From UBA1351 sp964563505 (GTDB taxonomy: Bacteria; Bacillota; Clostridia; Lachnospirales; Vallitaleaceae), in contig CAZLXW010000005.1 in assembly GCA_964563505.1 (NCBI GenBank), positions 30,490-94,489 on the forward strand: a DNA stretch of 64,000 bases. The letters are read 5' to 3'. The notes under the pieces were generated by a model. It searched no databases and was not told the DNA's origin. It worked only from the letters and a program-made list of their open reading frames with translations. The position numbers and the translations under genes are program-made. Shown piece by piece: positions 8,335 to 16,342 of the stretch. Numbering within the stretch: the stretch's first letter is position 1; the number at the start of each line of letters is the position of its first letter.

Positions 8335-8380
8335 TTCAAAAAGAAACTGATACGGGGCAAGTAATCGGTTTCTTTTTGAA
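8335..8380 (+). terminator. Terminator after catalase
   Basis: A 17-bp stem with one G-U pair, TTCAAAAAGAAACTGAT (8335-8351) against ATCGGTTTCTTTTTGAA (8364-8380), with a 12-nt loop and a T5 run in the descending arm. Confidence 0.8.
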
Positions 8381-8396
8381 TTCGATAAGAAAGCCC

Positions 8397-8425
8397 TTGA
8401 CATTATTACTAGTTAGTAATATAAT
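8397..8425 (+). promoter_or_regulatory. marR promoter with palindromic operator
   Basis: TTGACA (8397-8402), 17 bp, TATAAT (8420-8425). The spacer is filled by the palindrome ATTACT-AGTT-AGTAAT (8405-8420), which a MarR dimer would occupy to block RNA polymerase. The same core recurs at 8906 before the next gene. Confidence 0.85.
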
Positions 8426-8431
8426 GTGTTT

Positions 8432-8881
8432 ATGAAAGATAAAAAAACCTATGGGAAACATAATGATCTTAATTTAAAAACATTGATTGCCTTAACACGA
8501 AGTTTTCAGTCCGTGCGTAAGCGAGAGTTGACCACAATTCGAAGTGGAGGTTTGACAATAGCACAGTTTGCTGTTCTTGAAATCCTGTATCACAAAGGGG
8601 ATCTTAGAATTGCAGATATTATTGCAGGGACACTTTCGACCGGCGGGAATATGACAGTGGTCATTGACAACTTAAGAAAAGATGGTTTTGTTACTCGTAA
8701 GAGAGATCCTGAAGATGGCCGGGCTAGCTTGATTTGTATTACTGAAAAAGGTCAGCAATATATGGCGGATATTTTTCCGGAGCATGTGAGTAATATTAGC
8801 AAGATTTTTGATGTATTATCGATGGATGAAAAGAATCAATTGATTCAGCTCTTAAAAAAGTTAAGTAATGGCGCAGAGTAA
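8432..8881 (+). CDS. MarR-family transcriptional regulator
   Basis: Winged-helix dimeric repressor of about 149 residues. The recognition region reads LRIADIIAGTLSTGGNMTVVIDNLRKDGFVTRKRDPEDGRASLICITEKG, the classic MarR helix-turn-helix and wing with the DxR motif. It probably controls itself and the flavoprotein downstream through the shared ATTACTAGTTAGTA element. No cysteine suitable for OhrR-type sensing is obvious near the N-terminus. The first good start, ATG 8432, lies only 6 nt after the -10 hexamer, so the mRNA probably starts at or next to the start codon (leaderless); a GTG at 8426 is even closer and unlikely. Confidence 0.88.
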   Translation: MKDKKTYGKHNDLNLKTLIALTRSFQSVRKRELTTIRSGGLTIAQFAVLEILYHKGDLRIADIIAGTLSTGGNMTVVIDNLRKDGFVTRKRDPEDGRASLICITEKGQQYMADIFPEHVSNISKIFDVLSMDEKNQLIQLLKKLSNGAE

Positions 8882-8905
8882 TCACGCCATTTATCATAAG
8901 AAATT

Positions 8906-8921
8906 ATTACTAGTTAGTATA
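8906..8921 (+). promoter_or_regulatory. Second MarR operator, before the WrbA-like gene
   Basis: TTATTACTAGTTAGTA recurs here (core ATTACTAGTTAGTA at 8906-8919), identical over 16 bases to the site inside the marR promoter. It lies about 40 bp before the flavoprotein start, so the MarR protein probably represses both genes. Confidence 0.75.
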
Positions 8922-8960
8922 AAAATATGAAATAATCTAAAAAGAAATGGAGTGTGTTTT

Positions 8961-9563
8961 ATGAGTAAAGTAAAATTGACAGTTTTTTATTATAGTATGG
9001 GTGGTTCAAATTATCAAATGGCAAAATGGGCAGAAGAAGCCGCAATTGAAGCGGGAGCAGAAGTAAGAGTGGTTAAAGCCGCTGAGCTTGCGCCCCAATC
9101 AGTCATAGATGCCAACCCGAATTGGAAAGCACATATTGAAGCTACAAAAGATGTTCCCGAAGCAAGACTAGATGATCTTGAATGGGCTGATGCATTTATT
9201 TTTAGTGTACCAACCCGATTTGGTGTAATGCCTTCACAAATGAAACAATTTTTAGATACTGCAGGTGGTTTATGGGCAGAAGGTAAAACGGTGAACAAAG
9301 TGGTTAGTGCAATGACATCAGCAATGAATCCACACGGTGGACAAGAAGCGACACTTTTATCTCTATATACCATGATGTATCATTGGGGAGCAATCGTTGT
9401 AACACCGGGATATTTGAATCCTGTGACAATGGAAGCAGGCGGAAATCCATACGGAACTTCGGTTACCATTGGTCAAGACGGTAAAATGGTCGAAGATGTT
9501 GAAGCATCTGTTAAGTTTCAAGCAAAGCGAACCCTTGAAATCGCAGAGAAAATTGTAGGATAA
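8961..9563 (+). CDS. WrbA/flavodoxin-type NAD(P)H:quinone oxidoreductase
   Basis: FMN-binding flavodoxin-fold protein of 200 residues. The phosphate loop YYSMGGSNYQMA sits at the N-terminus, then FSVPTRFGVMPSQMKQFLDT and an aromatic/Gly loop, as in WrbA. Members reduce quinones by two electrons and so avoid semiquinone radicals. Control by the neighbouring MarR, and its place after catalase, fit a response to quinone or electrophile stress. The start at ATG 8961 is preceded by AATGGAG. It converges on the ABC permease gene with only 6 bp between stop codons and no obvious terminator. Confidence 0.85.
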   Translation: MSKVKLTVFYYSMGGSNYQMAKWAEEAAIEAGAEVRVVKAAELAPQSVIDANPNWKAHIEATKDVPEARLDDLEWADAFIFSVPTRFGVMPSQMKQFLDTAGGLWAEGKTVNKVVSAMTSAMNPHGGQEATLLSLYTMMYHWGAIVVTPGYLNPVTMEAGGNPYGTSVTIGQDGKMVEDVEASVKFQAKRTLEIAEKIVG

Positions 9564-9569
9564 GTGATC

Positions 9570-10316
9570 TTAAGTCTTCGCTTTCCAGGGGCAAAACTTT
9601 TTTTCTAAATAATCAAGAAGTAAAAAAAGAGCGACCCCCATTGTTCCGATGACAATGATACCGGCAAACATTCCGGAGTAATTCATTTTTAACCATTGGT
9701 CCATAATAAAATAACCAATACCATATTTGGTCGCGTAGTTTTCAGCAAAAAACAGCACAGAAATTGCTGTTCCAATACTTATTCTTAGTGTTGTAAACAA
9801 GTTAGGTAGGATTGCAGGCATTACAACATGCCGATAGACATCTTTTTTATCAGCACCTAATGACTTTATGGACAAATAGTATAAGGGGTGAATGTGATGA
9901 ACGCTATCGCGGACAGATAAGGTGATTTGAAAAAATAAGATCAGGTAGATCAGGATAACTTTTGACGTATTGCCTAATCCAAATAGTAGCATGATGATTG
10001 GTAAAAATGCTATTTTAGGTACTGGATAGAGCGCATATACGAGGGGAGTTATCCATTGATCTGCCTTTTTGTTTTTTGCAATAATAATACCCGTTAAGCC
10101 TCCGACAAAAACCGCAAGGAGGATACTGGCGAAAACCCGAAGCAGACTGATGCTTAAATGTGAAAGCAGGAGTATAGCATGGGTTAGGATAAAGCCGAGG
10201 GTTTTTATGGGTGATGGAATAAAAGGCCATGCAGCAATAAAATGCATGAGACTCCATAAGATGAGTATTACGACGGAACTATATAAAAAGGGATGGCGTC
10301 GAATCAGTGTCATCAT
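9570..10316 (-). CDS. ABC transporter permease (SsuC/TauC/ThiX-like)
   Basis: Integral membrane subunit of 248 residues with about six hydrophobic segments and the EAA-loop-like stretch LSIKSLGADKKDVYRHVVMPAILPNLFTTLRIS, typical of the nitrate/sulfonate/taurine permease family. It is the last gene of the ubiD-ubiA-ubiX-ATPase-permease operon; its start overlaps the ATPase gene by 38 nt. The substrate is unknown. Family members carry sulfonates, thiamine precursors and aromatic compounds. The operon partners suggest an aromatic quinone precursor (inference). Confidence 0.88.
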   Translation of the reverse strand: MMTLIRRHPFLYSSVVILILWSLMHFIAAWPFIPSPIKTLGFILTHAILLLSHLSISLLRVFASILLAVFVGGLTGIIIAKNKKADQWITPLVYALYPVPKIAFLPIIMLLFGLGNTSKVILIYLILFFQITLSVRDSVHHIHPLYYLSIKSLGADKKDVYRHVVMPAILPNLFTTLRISIGTAISVLFFAENYATKYGIGYFIMDQWLKMNYSGMFAGIIVIGTMGVALFLLLDYLEKKFCPWKAKT

Positions 10317-11076
10317 AATCTCCTTTCAAAAGTTTTCGTATTTGCTTTATGCGCAAAAAGTAAGCGTTGTTCTCACGCCATTGAGCTTGCCTATAATCCG
10401 AGTTATTAATTATATTGCGAATATTACCATTGTCATCCATGATTAGGATTGTTTCAGCCAAAAAAACAGCTTCCTCAATGCTGTGGGTAACTAAGAATAA
10501 GGAAATATCGGATTGGTGTAAGGTGGCTTTGAGCTGATCTTGCAAATCTTCACGGGTTAATGCATCTAAAGAAGAAAAAGGTTCATCAAGTAGAAGTAAA
10601 TCCGGTGATGTGAGTCCGGCTCTTGCAATCGCAACCCTTTGTTTTTGGCCACCACTTAAGGCATTGGGATAATGGTTTTTATGTTCCCCTAAGCCTAATT
10701 GTTCAAGCAATTTCATTGTCTTGATTTGGACATCTTGGGGAAGTTTTTTAGGCGAATTGACTTGACCCAATTGTAATGGGAGTATGGTGTTTTCATAAAC
10801 AGTTTTCCAAGGAAAGAGGCCATATTCTTGTAAAACGGTACTAATATTAAGGTTTTTCTTTAAATGTTTGTCTCCTTCTATACTTGCGTTTGGTGGTAAT
10901 AAATTAGCTATAGCATATAAGAGACTTGTTTTTCCACAGCCGGAAGGTCCTAATAAGGCATACGTCGATTGAGTCTTTAATTCAAGGTTAAGGTTCGAAA
11001 AAACGGTCCTTGTATCATAGCAAAGGCTATAGTTTTTTAATGAAACTAAGGGTCTATAATGGGCATCATTGGTCAT
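10279..11076 (-). CDS. ABC transporter ATP-binding protein (SsuB/TauB-like)
   Basis: ATPase of about 265 residues with Walker A GPSGCGKTS, Q-loop VLQEYGLFPWKTV, signature LSGGQKQR, Walker B LLLLDEPFSSLDAL and switch VTHSIEEA, all intact. It would power the permease encoded next and serve the lipoprotein at 14395. The start is placed at ATG 11076 (GGGGTGA upstream), giving an 11-nt overlap with ubiX; an upstream in-frame start at 11151 lies inside ubiX and lacks a ribosome site. Confidence 0.9.
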   Translation of the reverse strand: MTNDAHYRPLVSLKNYSLCYDTRTVFSNLNLELKTQSTYALLGPSGCGKTSLLYAIANLLPPNASIEGDKHLKKNLNISTVLQEYGLFPWKTVYENTILPLQLGQVNSPKKLPQDVQIKTMKLLEQLGLGEHKNHYPNALSGGQKQRVAIARAGLTSPDLLLLDEPFSSLDALTREDLQDQLKATLHQSDISLFLVTHSIEEAVFLAETILIMDDNGNIRNIINNSDYRQAQWRENNAYFLRIKQIRKLLKGDYDDTDSTPSLFI

Positions 11077-11644
11077 AAGATTCACCCCATGACGTATAAC
11101 TTGGATGCTGAATATCCAGTAAAGATAAGATCCGTGCCACTGTTTGGTCAATAACGGTATCTAGAGATTCAGGATGGGTGTAGAAAGCAGGCACAGGAGG
11201 GAAGATTGTGCACCCAAGTCTTGATAGTTTTAACATATTTTCTAAGTGAATCGGTGAAAGGGGCGTTTCTCGAGTGACCATTATTAAAGGGCGACCTTCT
11301 TTGATGCATACATCGGAAACGCGTGTTAACAAGCTATCCGAGATTCCATAAGCGATTTTTCCTAGAGTTCCCATAGAACAAGGGGCAATGATCATACCAT
11401 CTGTCTTGAAGGAACCACTTGCAATGGAAGAAAACATATCTGCATTATCGTGATAGATGAGGTCTTTGTCTATATATTGGCCTAGAATATCGTCTAAAGA
11501 TTCGAGTTCATATTGAACCACTTTTTCACCTTGAGAAGATACGACGAGATGGACTTGATGATTTGCTGCCAGTAGTGCGTCGATGAGTTTAATACCATAG
11601 ATACTTCCACTTGCACCGGTTATTGCCAAAACAATTTTTTTCAT
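11066..11644 (-). CDS. ubiX: UbiX-type flavin prenyltransferase
   Basis: Makes prenylated FMN, the cofactor of UbiD decarboxylases. The 192 residues begin with the flavin-binding ITGASGSIYGIKLIDAL, followed by MIIAPCSMGTLGKIAYGISDSLLTR and the characteristic PLIMVTRETPLSPIHLENMLKL. The ATG at 11644 has TAGGAGG upstream. It lies between ubiA (8-bp gap) and the ABC ATPase (overlap). Pairing with ubiD in one operon strongly supports the role. In the futalosine pathway the equivalent has been called MqnM. Confidence 0.93.
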   Translation of the reverse strand: MKKIVLAITGASGSIYGIKLIDALLAANHQVHLVVSSQGEKVVQYELESLDDILGQYIDKDLIYHDNADMFSSIASGSFKTDGMIIAPCSMGTLGKIAYGISDSLLTRVSDVCIKEGRPLIMVTRETPLSPIHLENMLKLSRLGCTIFPPVPAFYTHPESLDTVIDQTVARILSLLDIQHPSYTSWGESYDQ

Positions 11645-11652
11645 AGGACCTC

Positions 11653-12540
11653 CTAAAAGAAAATATCCACAGAGGCGGTTAATAATAAGACCATGGATAT
11701 GATTTGATTCAAATGATAGGAAACAATATTCATCTTTCGCTTGTTGGTTGAATCGACGAAATGATGCTCCATAATTAATAAGATACCGCTTATGATTACC
11801 CCGATAAGATAAACATAGGATAACTGTGTGAAGAAGATCATGGACAGTAGGGTAATCCACATGAGAATGTGTAAGCCTCTTGCAATCCATAAGCTGCCTT
11901 TGAGTCCGAAGCGGGAAGGAATAGAATATAAACCCTCCCTTCGGTCGAAATCAATATCTTGGGTTCCGTAGATAATATCAAAACCGGCGACCCACATGGT
12001 TACAATAGCTCCAAGCAAAAAAGCGGGCAAAGCAAAACGTCCTTTGACAGCAAGCCAAGCACCAACCGGTGCACCGGCACAAGTAATGCCTAGAATAATG
12101 TGACATAACCATGTAAACCGCTTTGTATATGAATATAAAGTGAATAATATCAAAGCAATAGGGGATAAGTAAAAACATAATGGATTAATTTGTGCAGCGG
12201 CAAAAACAAAAAGTAGGTAACATACAAATGTTAAATATAAGGCTTCTCGTCGTTTGACTTTTCCGGAAGGAATATGGCGGGAAGCGGTACGGGTGTTTTT
12301 ATGGTCAATATCTGCATCAACATAGCGGTTTAATGCATTTGCACCATTCCTGCCGGCAAAGAGGGCAACCATAATCCAAAAAAACAATATGGGGCGTGGC
12401 AAACCATCGGCAGCAAGAAATAAAGCAATAAGTGCAAAGGGTAAAGAGAATAAGGTGTGTGAAAACATAACTAATTCCCCGTAAAGATTAATTTTATTAT
12501 ATAGATGCCTAAGACTGTGTGTTTGTTTATTCGATTCCAT
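11653..12540 (-). CDS. UbiA-family aromatic prenyltransferase (MqnP-like)
   Basis: Membrane prenyltransferase of 295 residues with eight or so helices. Both Asp-rich Mg-diphosphate motifs are visible: NRYVDADIDHKNTRTASRHI and DIIYGTQDIDFDRREG. It attaches an isoprenoid tail to an aromatic acid. Alone it could be 4-hydroxybenzoate polyprenyltransferase, but in an anaerobic Gram-positive with ubiD and ubiX beside it, prenylation of 1,4-dihydroxy-6-naphthoate (MqnP role) is more likely. It overlaps ubiD by 14 nt, so translation is probably coupled. Confidence 0.88.
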   Translation of the reverse strand: MESNKQTHSLRHLYNKINLYGELVMFSHTLFSLPFALIALFLAADGLPRPILFFWIMVALFAGRNGANALNRYVDADIDHKNTRTASRHIPSGKVKRREALYLTFVCYLLFVFAAAQINPLCFYLSPIALILFTLYSYTKRFTWLCHIILGITCAGAPVGAWLAVKGRFALPAFLLGAIVTMWVAGFDIIYGTQDIDFDRREGLYSIPSRFGLKGSLWIARGLHILMWITLLSMIFFTQLSYVYLIGVIISGILLIMEHHFVDSTNKRKMNIVSYHLNQIISMVLLLTASVDIFF

Positions 12541-14248
12541 AGGTCTTCCATTTCTCTGAGACTAAAGTTTGAATAGTTTCTGACATTTTAATATCATCTG
12601 GCCAAGGTCGAAGTAAGCCGTCTTTTTCGCCCTTTTTTGTGGCATCAATGATGAGGCATATGGTGTCGTCATCTCGGGTTCTATAAGTGATGTCCCTATT
12701 TGCATCAATGTTATTAAAGACTTTCCAACTGACGGTGCTGTAATTGTCCACTGAAACATCATCATCGACAAGGATAACATAACGATAGCTCAGCAGAGGC
12801 ATATCCTCGCAGGCTTGACTCATCGGTAATATGTGAACAGATGTACTCAGGTCTACGTCGCTTAGCGGCAAGGAGGCAGAGTGTTCCAATGGAAGTTTTC
12901 GTGTTGCATCAATACCTAATCGATACCCCTGAAAAGCTCTATTTGAAGCATGGTCCAGTGCATCAAGAGGTCCTTCAGTAACCACATAATGACTTTTGGC
13001 ATTGGCATGAATAACCATAGCTTCTAAGACGGCTTGATAATCATGAACGTTGACGCTTTCGTCAACGATAATCAACATTTTTGTATACATCATTTGTCCC
13101 AATCCCCATAAAGCATACATGGCCTTATTGGCATGTAATGGAAAGGCTTTTTTTATAGAGATAATAGCACAATTGTGGAAGACACCTTCTAAAGGGAAAT
13201 CGATGTCGACTATTTCCGGGCATTGAACTTTCATCAAGGGTAAAAAAATACGTTCAGTTGCTTTTCCAAGATAACAATCTTCCATTGGAGGTTTTCCGAC
13301 GATGGTTGTTGGATAAATCGGATTCTTCTTTCGGGTCATCTTGGTTAGATGAAAAACAGGATACATATCAGCTAATGAATAATAACCGGTATGATCGCCA
13401 AATGGACCTTCTAGCCGTTCTTCTTCAAGGTCGACATAGCCTTCCAAGATGAATTCGGCATGTGCCGGAACTTTAATGTCGCATGTAAGAGCTTTCACTA
13501 ATTCAACCGGTCGTTTTTTTAAATAGCCGGCAAACAATATTTCATCAATCATCTTTGGAAGAGGAGCCGTGGAGGCATATATTGTTGCCGGATCACATCC
13601 CAGAGCCACGCATACTGGCATTCGCTTTCCTAATTTTCGGTATTTTTCATAAATTTCTTTTCCGTCTTTGTGCAAGTGCCAATGCATGCCCGTTGTTTTT
13701 TTATCGTAGACTTGCAAACGATACATCCCTACGTTTTGTTGTCCTGTTTCAGGGTCTTTGGTGAAAACGAGAGGCAAGGTAATATATTTGCCCCCATCTT
13801 GAGGCCAACATTTTATAATAGGAAGTTGGTCTAAATCAGGATCTTCAACAACCTCTTGACATGGTGCCGACTTTACGGTACGTGGAAAGATAAAAGGCAA
13901 TGGAGCCAGTTTTGGTATTGCTTTTAGCTTTCCGACTAAGGAAGCATATGCACTCAGGTTCATAAAATCCTCAATCTGATCAGCGATATCGTCAAGATGC
14001 TTAACGCCCAAGCCCATCGACAAGCGCTCATATGTACCTAATGTATTTATAACTAAAGGATACTTTGATCCTTCAACATTTGTAAAAAGTAAAGCCTTAC
14101 CATAAGCTTTTGAAACCCTGTCGGTTATTTCGGTAATCTCTAAATCAGGGCTGACTTGAGTGGAAATGGTAGTGAGTTGCTTATCTTGTTCTAAGGCATT
14201 CAGAAATTGAGGTAAATCTTTATAAGCCATGTTTATATCCTCCGTCAT
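12527..14248 (-). CDS. UbiD-family prenyl-FMN-dependent decarboxylase (MqnL-like)
   Basis: A 573-residue decarboxylase of the UbiD family. Family features include TNVEGSKYPLVINTLGT near the N-terminus, YRLQVYDKKTTGMHWHLHKDG, the catalytic-region EGPFGDHTGYYS (Glu of the E-R-E site), and KAFPLHANKAMYALWGLGQ. It would remove the ring carboxylate of a prenylated aromatic acid using prFMN supplied by ubiX. As first gene of a five-gene operon it is transcribed from a consensus promoter at 14284-14312. Other UbiD substrates (phenolic acids) are possible; the adjoining prenyltransferase argues for a quinone precursor. Confidence 0.9.
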   Translation of the reverse strand: MTEDINMAYKDLPQFLNALEQDKQLTTISTQVSPDLEITEITDRVSKAYGKALLFTNVEGSKYPLVINTLGTYERLSMGLGVKHLDDIADQIEDFMNLSAYASLVGKLKAIPKLAPLPFIFPRTVKSAPCQEVVEDPDLDQLPIIKCWPQDGGKYITLPLVFTKDPETGQQNVGMYRLQVYDKKTTGMHWHLHKDGKEIYEKYRKLGKRMPVCVALGCDPATIYASTAPLPKMIDEILFAGYLKKRPVELVKALTCDIKVPAHAEFILEGYVDLEEERLEGPFGDHTGYYSLADMYPVFHLTKMTRKKNPIYPTTIVGKPPMEDCYLGKATERIFLPLMKVQCPEIVDIDFPLEGVFHNCAIISIKKAFPLHANKAMYALWGLGQMMYTKMLIIVDESVNVHDYQAVLEAMVIHANAKSHYVVTEGPLDALDHASNRAFQGYRLGIDATRKLPLEHSASLPLSDVDLSTSVHILPMSQACEDMPLLSYRYVILVDDDVSVDNYSTVSWKVFNNIDANRDITYRTRDDDTICLIIDATKKGEKDGLLRPWPDDIKMSETIQTLVSEKWKTYGIE

Positions 14249-14271
14249 TGGTGGTTTTTTACATTAAAACC

Positions 14272-14312
14272 ATAATTGTAATTATTGTAGCTGAAATCAA
14301 GAACACTGTCAA
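14272..14312 (-). promoter_or_regulatory. Promoter of the ubiD operon with palindrome at the start region
   Basis: Read on the minus strand: TTGACA (14307-14312), 17 bp, TACAAT (14284-14289). A perfect palindrome ATAATT-GT-AATTAT (14272-14285) overlaps the -10 edge and the expected transcription start, a repressor-like position. Confidence 0.75.
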
Positions 14313-14394
14313 CGCAGACCATAAATCAGCCCTAGACGTATGAATGAAGAATATGATAGAATGTTCTGTAGAGAAAATATTGGAGGATAAAAAT

Positions 14395-15339
14395 GTGAAA
14401 AAATTCAAGAGTTTAAAATTTGCTTGTAATATTATGGTCTTATTGGCCTTTGTTATACTTTTAATGGGATGTAATAGTATGGAAAATAAACAATTGGATA
14501 TCGGCATTATGTCAGACTTAGGAGCGGTACCGATTGTAATCGCAAAAGAAAAAGGTTTTTTTGAAAGAGAAAAAATTGACGTGAACCTAGAGGTCTTTCG
14601 TAGTGCGGTTGATCGAGACAGTGCACTACAAACCAATAATCTTGATGGAGCTATGGCAGATATGTTAACGATTTTCTTTTATCGAGAAGTAGGGTATGAT
14701 ATGAAGATGGTGTCAAATACCTATGGAAATTATAAGCTTGTTTCGTCACCGAATCTGACAAGCGAAGAATTTATGACAGTTGAGAAAAAGCAAGTTGGAT
14801 TATCCAGTAATACTGTCATCGATTTTGCAACGTCGGTTGTTGCAGATGAGATGGGGTTTACAGATACATTGGATAAGGTTGCAATTCCTCAGATGCCTGT
14901 ACGTTTAGAGATGCTTGGAAGCAATGAATTAAGTGGAGCGACCTTGCCTGAACCATTAGCAACGAATGCGATGATTGATGGTGGCGAATTGATTGGAGAT
15001 ACTGAAGGCCAAGGTCTTTATCCGGCAATCATGATCTTTTCACAAATGTCTATTGATGAAAAGACAAAGGAAATAGAGTCTTTTTTCATAGCATACAATG
15101 AAGCAGTTGACTATCTCAATGCAACGAATGCATCTGAATATTATGACATACTTGTTGAAGAACTTGGTTTTTCTGAATCGCTAGAAGGCATTTTTGAAAT
15201 ACCGGAGTTTGAACATATTGACGTTCCGGACCAAAAGACCTTTGATGTAGCTCAAACCTGGATGCAGGAGGCCGAATTAATTGAAAATGAGTATGAATAT
15301 GAAGCAATTAGTCAGTTGAACCTGTTACCTAATCGTTAA
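14395..15339 (+). CDS. Lipoprotein substrate-binding protein, NMT1/SsuA-like
   Basis: Solute-binding lipoprotein of about 314 residues: basic start, hydrophobic segment and lipobox LLMGC, then IGIMSDLGAVPIVIAKEKGFFEREKIDVNLEVF, the usual opening of NMT1/ThiY/SsuA-like proteins, and LDGAMADMLTIF. It is divergent from the ubiD operon, whose ATPase and permease lack a binding protein of their own, so the three probably form one importer. The GTG at 14395 is chosen for TGGAGGAT 7 bp upstream and for giving a compact signal peptide. MqnA and MqnD of menaquinone synthesis share this fold but have no signal peptide. Confidence 0.87.
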   Translation: MKKFKSLKFACNIMVLLAFVILLMGCNSMENKQLDIGIMSDLGAVPIVIAKEKGFFEREKIDVNLEVFRSAVDRDSALQTNNLDGAMADMLTIFFYREVGYDMKMVSNTYGNYKLVSSPNLTSEEFMTVEKKQVGLSSNTVIDFATSVVADEMGFTDTLDKVAIPQMPVRLEMLGSNELSGATLPEPLATNAMIDGGELIGDTEGQGLYPAIMIFSQMSIDEKTKEIESFFIAYNEAVDYLNATNASEYYDILVEELGFSESLEGIFEIPEFEHIDVPDQKTFDVAQTWMQEAELIENEYEYEAISQLNLLPNR

Positions 15340-15353
15340 TTGGAGGAATGGAT

Positions 15354-16304
15354 ATGAATATATCAGGAACAAAAGTCGTAATAATAGGAACAGGTAATGT
15401 TGGAGCAACAACGGCATATAGCCTAACGGTACAAGGTGTCTGTTCTGAATTAGTGCTCATTGATCGTAATAAAGAAAAAGCAAGAGGAGAGGTTATGGAT
15501 TTGCAACATAGTATTGAGTATCTTAATCGGAATATTCGCTTAAGTGTTGGTGACTATTCTGATTGTAAGGAGGCAAATATTGTTGTAATTACAGCGAGTG
15601 CTAGTATGGAGGGGGTTAAATCACGTTTAGATCTATTAGACAAAAACATACCAATCATGGACGATATCGTGGATCAAGTAATGGCAAGTGGCTTTGATGG
15701 TCATATTATTATTGTATCGAATCCGGTTGATGTTTTGAGTTATTATGTTTATAAACGTTCAGGGTTAACGAAAGCCCAAGTGATCGGTACAGGAACGTCG
15801 ATTGAAACAGCGAGATTAAAACAGATTATTGGGGAACGTATGCGGGTAGACCCAAGAAGTGTCCAAGCCTTTGCTATGGGGGAGCACGGTGATTCACAAG
15901 TCGTTCCATGGTCTCATGTTCGTGTTGGAGGAAAGAGTTTTGATGATATCTTTGAAGATAATGCTCATCGCTTTGTGGAGATTGACAAAGAAAAAATTGT
16001 TGAAATGACGCGAATGGCAGGTCATGAAGTATTGAGTCGTAAGGGAAATACAGAATATGGAATTGCAAGTGCGACAACAGGCATCATTAAGTCGATTTTA
16101 CGTGATGAGAATCAAATCATTACCGTATCAACCTTGTTAGATGGTGAGTATGGTGAATATGACGTATATTGCGGTGTGCCGGTTATTATCGGTAAAGAAG
16201 GTGTGATTGAAGTCGGCGAATATCGATTAACACCGAGTGAAAAGGAAAAGTTTCATGAAAGCTGTGAATTGATACGCTCATATATTTCTAAAAAAACTTC
16301 TTGA
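15354..16304 (+). CDS. LDH/MDH-family 2-hydroxyacid dehydrogenase of uncertain substrate
   Basis: NAD-dependent dehydrogenase of 316 residues: VVIIGTGNVGATTAY dinucleotide fold, SNPVDVLSYYVYKRSG, catalytic His in MGEHGDSQVVPWS, and catalytic Arg in SRLDLLDKN. The substrate loop reads ASASMEGVKSR. Aligned to LDH (AGANQKPGETR), the specificity residue Gln102 (LDH) or Arg102 (MDH) is Met, so neither lactate nor malate is a safe call; a more hydrophobic 2-oxoacid is possible. It lies 14 bp after the binding-protein gene, suggesting co-transcription. ATG 15354 suits the GGAGG; ATG 15348 is too close. Confidence 0.85.
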   Translation: MNISGTKVVIIGTGNVGATTAYSLTVQGVCSELVLIDRNKEKARGEVMDLQHSIEYLNRNIRLSVGDYSDCKEANIVVITASASMEGVKSRLDLLDKNIPIMDDIVDQVMASGFDGHIIIVSNPVDVLSYYVYKRSGLTKAQVIGTGTSIETARLKQIIGERMRVDPRSVQAFAMGEHGDSQVVPWSHVRVGGKSFDDIFEDNAHRFVEIDKEKIVEMTRMAGHEVLSRKGNTEYGIASATTGIIKSILRDENQIITVSTLLDGEYGEYDVYCGVPVIIGKEGVIEVGEYRLTPSEKEKFHESCELIRSYISKKTS

Positions 16305-16342
16305 TAAATAGTAAAAAAAATGGTAAAGTATTATATGGTTCA

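Noticed and set aside
6589..8403. Several minus- and plus-strand ORFs in and after the catalase gene
   Set aside because: Shadow frames of a conserved gene; the 8197-8403 frame also runs through the terminator.
10069..10446. A 125-codon plus-strand ORF across the ABC permease/ATPase junction
   Set aside because: Antisense to two conserved transporter genes, with no ribosome site.
14259..14636. A 125-codon minus-strand ORF between ubiD and the binding-protein gene
   Set aside because: It covers the ubiD promoter and is antisense to the lipoprotein signal peptide.
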